A DNA stretch of 19,844 nucleotides from CAZDYI01 sp964509765. Lineage in GTDB: Bacteria; Pseudomonadota; Gammaproteobacteria; Tethybacterales; Tethybacteraceae. Each line of letters begins with the position of its first letter. Positions within the stretch are counted from its first letter, which is position 1. The stretch lies in assembly GCA_964509765.1 (NCBI GenBank), contig CAZDYI010000119.1:1-19844 (forward strand), in the 5' to 3' direction. The position numbers and the translations under genes are program-made. The notes under the pieces were generated by a model. The model was given only the letters and a program-made list of their open reading frames with translations, was not told the origin of the DNA and did not search any database. Shown piece after piece: positions 7,602-17,899 of this stretch.

Positions 7602-9034
7602 CTACAGCGGCAGCAGGCTCCTTCCGGACAGGCTCTCGTCGACCGCCCGCGCGCACCGCCTGCCCTCGCGGATCGCCCAGACGACCAGCGACTGGCCGCG
7701 GCGCATGTCGCCTGCGGCGAACACCCCTTCGCGGGACGTCGCGAAGCGGTCGTAGTCCGCCTTGACGTTGCCGCGCCCGTCGAGCTCGACGCCGAGCTCG
7801 GCAACCGGGCCGTCGTGGCGGGGGTGGACGTACCCCATCGCGAGCAGCACCAGGTCGGCGGGAAAGCGCATCTCGTCGCCGAAGGGCTCCATGGCCATCC
7901 GTCCGCCGTCCCCCCTCTCCCACTTGACGCGCCGGGCGTAGAGGGCCTTGACCTTGCCGCCCTCGCCCTCGAGCCGCGTTGTCGAGATGCTCCAGTCGCG
8001 CTCGCAGCCCTCCCTGTGCGAGGACGACGTGCGCAGCTTGATCGGCCAGTTCGGCCACGTGAGCATCTTGTCCTCGTGCTCGGGCGGCTGGGGCAGCAGC
8101 TCGAACTGGGTCACCGACTTTGCGCCGTGGCGGTTGGAGGTCCCGATGCAGTCCGACCCCGTGTCGCCGCCGCCGATGACGATCACGTCCTTGCCGGCGG
8201 CGGTCAGGCCCGGGACGCCCTCGTCGCCCGCGACCCGCTTGTTCTGCAGGGGCAGGAAGTCCATCGCGTAGTGGACTCCGTCGAGCTCGCGGCCCGGGAC
8301 CTCGAGGTCGCGCGGGTGCTCGCACCCGCAGCACAGCGCCACCGCGTCGTGATCCCTGAGGAGGTCCTCGGCCGGGGTTCCGTTGCCGACGTTGACCGAG
8401 GTCTCGAAGCGCACGCCCTCGGCGGCCATCTGCTCCATCCGCCTGTCGATCCACTTCTTCTCCATCTTGAAGTCGGGTATCCCGTAGCGGAGCAGGCCTC
8501 CGATCCTGTCGTTCTTCTCGTAGAGGACGACGTCGTGCCCCGCGCGGGCGAGCTGCTGCGAGCAGGCCATCCCCGCCGGGCCCGAGCCGACGACCGCGAC
8601 CGACTTGCCGGTCTTCGCCGCCGGAGCCTTCGGGACGACCCAGCCCTCACTGAAGGCGCGCTCGATGATCGACAGCTCGATCGACTTGATGGTCACCGGG
8701 TCGTCGTTGAAGTTGAGCGTGCATGCCTCCTCGCACGGCGCCGGGCAGATACGGCCGGTGAACTCGGGGAAGTTGTTGGTCTGCGAAAGCGTCTCGTAGG
8801 CCTCGCGCCAGTCGCCGACGTACACCAGGTCGTTCCAGTCGGGTATGACGTTGCTCACCGGGCAGCCCTCGAGGCAGTACGGCGTCCCGCAGTCCATGCA
8901 GCGCGCGCCCTGGCCGGCAAGCTCGCCCTCCGCCGGGAGGATGACGAACTCGCGGTAGTGGCCGACCCTGCCCTCGACGGGCTCGACCTCGTCGGGCCGG
9001 CGCTCGATCTCGAGAAAGCCAGTTACCTTGCCCA

Positions 9035-9035
<1 letters not shown>
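7602..9035 (-). CDS. gltD: Glutamate synthase [NADPH] small subunit
   Basis: GltD supplies electrons from NADPH through FAD to GltB, which makes glutamate from glutamine and 2-oxoglutarate. The 477-residue product is normal length. Two N-terminal cysteine clusters are complete: Cys46, Cys49, Cys54, Cys58 (CMDCGTPYCLEGC) and Cys97, Cys101, Cys105 (CPAPCEEAC), which hold the iron-sulfur clusters. The FAD-binding GSGPAG lies at 150-155 and the NADPH-binding GGGDTG at 288-293. A C-terminal GVFAAGDMRRG completes the FAD site. The ATG at 9035 shares one base with the gltB TGA (TGATG), typical of coupled gltBD expression; the in-frame extension upstream lies wholly within gltB and is not real. Nothing unusual was seen. 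Confidence 0.97.
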
Positions 9036-13597
<4,562 letters not shown>

Positions 13598-13620
13598 GGG
13601 TTAAGAGGTTAATTTTAACC
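13598..13620 (-). promoter_or_regulatory. AT-rich leader of gltB with TTAACC inverted and direct repeats
   Basis: On the gltB strand the 23 bases before the ATG begin with GGTTAAAATTAACC, a perfect inverted repeat with GGTTAA/TTAACC arms around AA. TCTTAACCC follows, so TTAACC also occurs as a direct repeat eight bases apart. TAAAAT at 13612-13617 could be a -10 box that would place transcription start within about ten bases of the ATG, giving a nearly leaderless message. No good -35 is present at normal spacing. An operator role is equally possible. Confidence 0.35.
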
Positions 13621-13646
13621 GCCGCGGCGGGCGGCCCCCCGCGCGG

Positions 13647-14567
13647 TCAGGTTTCCGCGAGATTCAGCCGCCTTTCCATCACCGCCATGGCCTCGGGGCT
13701 GTCGTCGACGAGCAAGAAGCGGCGGCCGTTGTTGGCTGCGGCCTCGCCTGTCGTGCCGCTGCCGGCGAAGAAGTCGAGGACGAGGTCGCCGGGGTCGCTG
13801 TGGACCCTCACGATCCTCTCGAGCACGCCGAGCGGCTTCTGGGTCGGGTAACCCGTCTTCTCGGACGAGTTCGTCCCCACTATCGTGTGCCACCAGGTGT
13901 CGGTGGGTATCTTGCCCTTCTTGGCCTTCTCGCGGGTAACTAGGCCCGGCGCCATGTACGGGATCCTGTCCGCCGCGTCGAGGTTGAACACGTGCGACTT
14001 GGGGTCCTTTGCGAACCAGTAAATGTTGTCGTGCTTGGCCGGCCAGCGGCTCTTGCTCCTGCCGCCGAAGTCGTACGCCCAGATGATTTCGTTTACGCAG
14101 TGCTCAGGACCGCCGAAGACCTCCTCGAGAAGCAGCCTGCAGCGGGCGGACTCGCGCCAGTCCACGTGCAGGAACAGGCTGCCGTCGGCGGCAAGCGCCC
14201 TGCGCGCCTCCTCGAGCCTCGGCCGCAGGAAGCCCAGGTAGTCATCGAAGTCGTCGGCGTAAGAGGGGCCCGGCGCCTTGTCGCGAGCGTACTCGCGCCC
14301 GCCGAATCCGGCGTAGGCTCCCTTCTCGCCTTGCCCCGCCGGAAGCGCCGTGACCGTGTCGCGGCCCTGGCGCCTTCCGGTGTTGAACGACGGGTCGATG
14401 TAGACCAGGCGGGCGACGCCGTCGCCGAGGCGGCGGAGAACCTCGAGGTTGTCAGCCAGGACGGCGAGGTTGCCCTCGGCGTCGGAGAGAACCTTCCAGC
14501 CCGGATCCCTTTCAATGACTGCGGCGGGGCTGCCGGGCTTGAAAGCCAGGTTATCCTGCCGCGCCAC
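13647..14567 (-). CDS. Orphan site-specific DNA methyltransferase, beta class (N6-adenine or N4-cytosine)
   Basis: This enzyme should transfer a methyl group from S-adenosylmethionine to an amino group in DNA. With the GTG at 14567 the product is 306 residues. The catalytic motif IV reads DPSFNTG (58-64), a variant of DPPYNTG, and comes before the AdoMet-binding motif FAGSGT (267-272), the order of beta-class enzymes. Between them are LFLHVDWRE, the NEIIWAYDFGGRS segment and PTDTWWHTIVGTN followed by EKTGYPTQKP, which is typical of the group. No restriction endonuclease or other methylation-system gene is adjacent. The start is uncertain: a GTG at 14612 in the same frame would overlap the upstream gene by 37 bases; I prefer 14567, eight bases after that gene's stop. 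It is the last gene before gltB on this strand. Confidence 0.85.
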   Translation of the reverse strand: MARQDNLAFKPGSPAAVIERDPGWKVLSDAEGNLAVLADNLEVLRRLGDGVARLVYIDPSFNTGRRQGRDTVTALPAGQGEKGAYAGFGGREYARDKAPGPSYADDFDDYLGFLRPRLEEARRALAADGSLFLHVDWRESARCRLLLEEVFGGPEHCVNEIIWAYDFGGRSKSRWPAKHDNIYWFAKDPKSHVFNLDAADRIPYMAPGLVTREKAKKGKIPTDTWWHTIVGTNSSEKTGYPTQKPLGVLERIVRVHSDPGDLVLDFFAGSGTTGEAAANNGRRFLLVDDSPEAMAVMERRLNLAET

Positions 14568-14575
14568 GGCCCCGC

Positions 14576-15763
14576 TCAGCCGTCCGGGTCCGCTGCGGTC
14601 ACCTTCTCCCACCTAGAGCTTTCGCAGGAGCGAAGGATCGCGGCGCCTACGTCAGCGACCTCGCTCGCGCGCTTCAGGCCACTCGGCTCGGCGCGCTTCC
14701 CTGCGACCATGCCAAGGAACCTGGCTGCCTCGATAACCTTCGTGTCCTCGTAGCCGATCGGGTTGCCGTCGCCGGGGATGAACCTCGAGTGCTCGGGATG
14801 CCGCTCGCCGGCAAGGACCCTTGCGTAGCCGTCCATCGGCCCCTTTCCCCGGATGAATATCCGCAGCGCGTTGAGGTCCTCGAGCGTCCAGGAAACCGAG
14901 CCCTCCGTGCAGTAGAGCTCGAAGGCCATGTCGGACTTCGGGCCGCAGGCAGAGCGCCAGCCCTCGACCGAGCCGCAGGCCCCGCTTGAGAAGCGAACAA
15001 GCGCACCTGCGTAGTCCTCGTTCTCGACCTTGGCGGTCGGGTCGCCGGGCTCGCCGCGGGAGTAGTGGGACACCGAGCCCTCCTTCGGCAACGGCCGCTC
15101 CTCGATGAACAGCCTCTTGTGCGCACAGACGCTCTCGACGGGACCGGCGAACTCAAGGGCGAGGTCGGTCACGTGTGCGACCAGGTCGCCGACCGCGCCG
15201 GCGCCGGCGACGTCGGACCTGAAGCGCCAGCTGTGCAGCCCCATCCTGTCGTAGGCGTACATGGAGTAGAAGCGCCCGCGGAACATCTCGATCTCGCCGA
15301 GCTCGCCGCCGTCGAGCAGCTCCCGGACGTGGCGCACCATCGGGGCCCAGCGGTAGTTGAAGCCGGCCATTGACGCAACCTTCGCCTTGTCCGCGGCCCG
15401 AGCCGCCCTGGCCGCCTCCTTGGCGTCGCGGCCGACGGGCTTCTCGCACCAGATGTGCTTGCCCGCGGCGGCCGCGGCCTCGCAGGCCTCTGCGTGGAGG
15501 CTGTTGGGCAGGGTCACGGACACGACGTCGACGCGGTCGTCCGAAACGACCTCCCTCCAGTCTGTGCTGTGGTCAGCGAATCCGTGCCTCTCCGCGCCGT
15601 CGGTCGCAGCCTGCTCCACGGAGTCGGCGCAGGCCACGAGCTCGGGCCTGACCCCGAGGTCCGGATAGCGTTGCGCCGCGGCCAGGTAGCTTCTGGAGTG
15701 GACATGGCCCATCCAGCCCATACCCAGGACCCCGACGCCTATGCGGGGCGCCGCTTCGGGCAT
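14576..15763 (-). CDS. Gfo/Idh/MocA-family oxidoreductase
   Basis: This 395-residue NAD(P)-dependent dehydrogenase probably oxidises or reduces a sugar or cyclitol; the substrate is not readable from sequence. The N-terminal Rossmann domain shows GVLGMGWMGHVH (11-22), with the dinucleotide-binding glycines. CEKPV (106-110) carries the conserved active-site Lys108. In the second domain GAVGDLVAHVTD places His197 and Asp200 at the usual catalytic positions. Length is typical of the group. The ATG at 15763 lies six bases after the aldehyde dehydrogenase stop, so the two genes are almost certainly cotranscribed and may act on consecutive steps. Alternatives such as myo-inositol 2-dehydrogenase or glucose-fructose oxidoreductase cannot be separated by eye, since no other catabolic gene is adjacent. 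Confidence 0.88.
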   Translation of the reverse strand: MPEAAPRIGVGVLGMGWMGHVHSRSYLAAAQRYPDLGVRPELVACADSVEQAATDGAERHGFADHSTDWREVVSDDRVDVVSVTLPNSLHAEACEAAAAAGKHIWCEKPVGRDAKEAARAARAADKAKVASMAGFNYRWAPMVRHVRELLDGGELGEIEMFRGRFYSMYAYDRMGLHSWRFRSDVAGAGAVGDLVAHVTDLALEFAGPVESVCAHKRLFIEERPLPKEGSVSHYSRGEPGDPTAKVENEDYAGALVRFSSGACGSVEGWRSACGPKSDMAFELYCTEGSVSWTLEDLNALRIFIRGKGPMDGYARVLAGERHPEHSRFIPGDGNPIGYEDTKVIEAARFLGMVAGKRAEPSGLKRASEVADVGAAILRSCESSRWEKVTAADPDG

Positions 15764-15769
15764 GGCCCT

Positions 15770-17200
15770 CTAGGCCGCAGGCGGGATGCCGTGGAACACG
15801 ACGCTCTTCTCCTCGGTCATCTCGAGGCAGGCGGAGCGCATCCCCTCCTTGCCGATGCCGCTCTTCTTCAGGCCGCCGTACGGCATGAAGTCTGCACGCC
15901 ACTGCGGCGACCAGTTGATCTGGATGTTGCCGGCCTCGGCGTCGCGCGCGAAGCGCATCGCGTCGGTGACGCTGGAGGTGAAGATCGAAGTCGACAGGCC
16001 GTACTCGGTCCTGTTCGCGAGGGCGATTGCCTCGTCGACGTCCTTGACCGGCATCGCCGCAACGACCGGGCCGAAGACCTCGCCGCAGACAAGCTCCATG
16101 TCCGGCTTGGCGTCCGCAACCAGCGTCGGCTGCACCACCGAGCCGCTCCTCTCGCCGCCGGTGACGATCCTCGCCCCGGCGCCCGCGGCCTCCTTGATGG
16201 TCTTCTCGACGCGGACGGCCTCGCCCTCCTCGATCATCGACGCCATCTGGGTGCCGTCCTCGAGCGGTGCGCCGACCTTGATCCCCTCGACGGCCTTGGT
16301 CGACTCCTCGAGGAACTCGTCGTAGACCGAGTCAACGACGATCGCCCTCTGCAGCGAGATGCAGACCTGGCCGGCGTTGGCGTAGCCGCCCATCGAGACG
16401 TGCTTGGCCACCTCCTTCATGTCCGCGTCGGGCAGGACCACCATCGGGCAGTTCGAGCCGAGCTCGAGGGACATCTTCTTGAGCCCGGCCATCTCGGTGA
16501 GCTTGAGGCCGACCTCGGCGCTGCCGGTGAAGCTGACCTTGCGCGGCCTGGGGTCGCTGACCAAGGCGGTTCCGAGAACCGATCCCGAACCCGTAACCAG
16601 CTGGACGATGTCGCCTTCGAAGCCGGCCTCGTGGAGGAGCTCGGTGATCATCACCGAGCTCACCGGCGTGACCGAGGCGGGCTTGAGGATGATCGCGTTG
16701 CCGGTGGCCAGCGCCGGCCCGAGCTTGTGCATGGCGAGCATCAGCGGGAAATTGAACGGGGTGATCGCGACGACGATCCCGCACGGGACGCGCAGGGAGA
16801 AGCCCATCTTGCCCGCGCCGTTGACCGCGGACTCGTACGGCATCTGGTCGCCGCGCAGCTGCGAGCCCTCGAAGGCGCTCAGGCGCAGGATGTCGACGCA
16901 CCGCATCGCCTCGACGCGCGCCTCGGCGATCGGCTTGCCGTTCTCCATGGTGATCGCCTTGGCGAACTCCTCCTGGCGCTCCTCGAGCATGCTTGCCGCC
17001 TTGAGCAGGGCCTCGTAGCGCTTGAAGGAGCCCATCTGGGCTGACTGCCTGACGCCATTCTCTGCGGCGTCTATGGCCTTCATGGCGTCGATCTCGGTCG
17101 CCGCCGGAACCTCGTCGTAGACCTCGTCGTCGTATGGGTGGTGGACCTCGATCGCCTCGTCGGTGGTGACCCAGCTGCCCGCTATGTAGTTCTTGCGCAT
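15770..17200 (-). CDS. NAD(P)-dependent aldehyde dehydrogenase
   Basis: The 476-residue enzyme oxidises an aldehyde to the acid. All family catalytic residues are present: Asn150 in TPFNFP, Lys173 in LKPAS, the cofactor-binding FTGS (225-228), the general base Glu246 in LELG, and the nucleophile Cys280 in NAGQVCISLQR. PEVFGP-like GEVFGPVV appears near residue 375. LELGSNCP instead of the commoner LELGGK places it with a subgroup that includes lactaldehyde, succinate-semialdehyde-like and related dehydrogenases, so substrate is unsettled. The ATG at 17200 has a strong Shine-Dalgarno (AGGAGG at 17205-17210) and a perfect TATAAT further upstream, making it the first gene of its transcript. A Gfo/Idh/MocA oxidoreductase follows after six bases. 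Confidence 0.9.
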   Translation of the reverse strand: MRKNYIAGSWVTTDEAIEVHHPYDDEVYDEVPAATEIDAMKAIDAAENGVRQSAQMGSFKRYEALLKAASMLEERQEEFAKAITMENGKPIAEARVEAMRCVDILRLSAFEGSQLRGDQMPYESAVNGAGKMGFSLRVPCGIVVAITPFNFPLMLAMHKLGPALATGNAIILKPASVTPVSSVMITELLHEAGFEGDIVQLVTGSGSVLGTALVSDPRPRKVSFTGSAEVGLKLTEMAGLKKMSLELGSNCPMVVLPDADMKEVAKHVSMGGYANAGQVCISLQRAIVVDSVYDEFLEESTKAVEGIKVGAPLEDGTQMASMIEEGEAVRVEKTIKEAAGAGARIVTGGERSGSVVQPTLVADAKPDMELVCGEVFGPVVAAMPVKDVDEAIALANRTEYGLSTSIFTSSVTDAMRFARDAEAGNIQINWSPQWRADFMPYGGLKKSGIGKEGMRSACLEMTEEKSVVFHGIPPAA

Positions 17201-17225
17201 GACTCCTCCTGAATGCAGGCAAGGG

Positions 17226-17253
17226 ATTATAAGAACTTTCCGTGCACTGTTTC
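17226..17253 (-). promoter_or_regulatory. Promoter of the aldehyde dehydrogenase operon
   Basis: On the minus strand a perfect TATAAT lies at 17226-17231. Sixteen bases upstream GAAACA (17248-17253) matches half of the -35 consensus. Transcription would begin near 17219, giving a leader of about 19 bases that contains the AGGAGG Shine-Dalgarno at 17205-17210. The AT-rich character stands out from the surrounding GC-rich sequence. Confidence 0.6.
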
Positions 17254-17305
17254 TGACATGCCTCTATGTCCGAGTCCCAGTTTGCTGACTCAACAAATCA
17301 CCCTG

Positions 17306-17340
17306 AAAAATTGTGCGAAGGTCGTTGTCTACTGGCACAA
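17306..17340 (-). terminator. Possible intrinsic terminator after the RTX-acyltransferase operon
   Basis: Read on the minus strand, TTGTGC is followed after 18 bases by its complement GCACAA and directly by TTTTT (17306-17310). It lies 26 bp past the acyltransferase stop, in the right place to end that transcript. The stem is only six base pairs with a long loop, and a second small stem (GTTGT/ACAAC) sits partly inside, so the call is weak. The rest of the 165-bp gap holds only the next promoter. Confidence 0.3.
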
Positions 17341-17365
17341 CAGCCTCAACGGAAAGTCACTGCCC

Positions 17366-17899
17366 CTATCCGGGTGCGCTCGTCTTATTCTCCCCGCCTT
17401 CCTCAGGCCCATCCTTCCCTTCCGGGGGCTCATCGCGCGCGGCAACCTCCCTGACCTCCCGCTTGCCGTCCTTCCCCGGCCACACCACCCGGAACGGACG
17501 GTCCGGAAACACCTCCAGCTTCACCGCGCCCAGCACCCGGCCCTCGAAGCCCGCGCGGCAAGCAAGGTGAACCACCAAGGGATCGCCGCCGCCGCGCCAC
17601 TCCGAGTGCTTCAGGCGCACCTCGCCGCCCTCGAGCATCCGACGCTCAAGGTCCTCGCCCGCCTCCGCCCAGGAAACGTAGCCCGCTATGCTCCCGTCGC
17701 CGTCGCGCACCAGCCTGTACTGCCTCAGGTGGATCGCAGGCATCACCAGCCAGTGCAGGTCCGACAGGAACAGGTGACGGTAGCGCCTGCTTCCGCCAAG
17801 GTACGCAACGACCTCGCCCAAGGCGCGCTGCTCGGCGGCAAGAACACCGCCCTCCAGAGGACCCTCGCCGCTTGCGGGCGGCCCGCCCTCCTCAGCCAC
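17366..17899 (-). CDS. RTX toxin-activating lysine acyltransferase, HlyC-like
   Basis: HlyC-family enzymes move a fatty acyl group from acyl-ACP onto internal lysines of an RTX protein in the cytoplasm before type I secretion. The 177-residue product has HlyC size. Matching features are LGEVVAYL (28-35), the Ser37/His42 active-site region (SRRYRH), DLHWLVMPAI (47-56) with RQYRLVRD after it, YVSWA (74-78) and SEWRGGGD (99-106). The position I align with HlyC Asp92 is His111 (VVHLACRAGF), which may alter activity. The C-terminal 25 residues are very acidic and Gly/Pro-rich. GTG 17899 was chosen because it overlaps the RTX stop by eight bases and the homology starts about 27 residues later; longer starts fall inside the RTX gene. 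Order is RTX then acyltransferase, the reverse of hlyCA. Confidence 0.8.
   Translation of the reverse strand: MAEEGGPPASGEGPLEGGVLAAEQRALGEVVAYLGGSRRYRHLFLSDLHWLVMPAIHLRQYRLVRDGDGSIAGYVSWAEAGEDLERRMLEGGEVRLKHSEWRGGGDPLVVHLACRAGFEGRVLGAVKLEVFPDRPFRVVWPGKDGKREVREVAARDEPPEGKDGPEEGGENKTSAPG

Noticed and set aside
15455..17044. 529-codon plus-strand frame
   Set aside because: Antisense shadow of the aldehyde dehydrogenase and oxidoreductase genes, with repetitive Asp/His/Arg composition.
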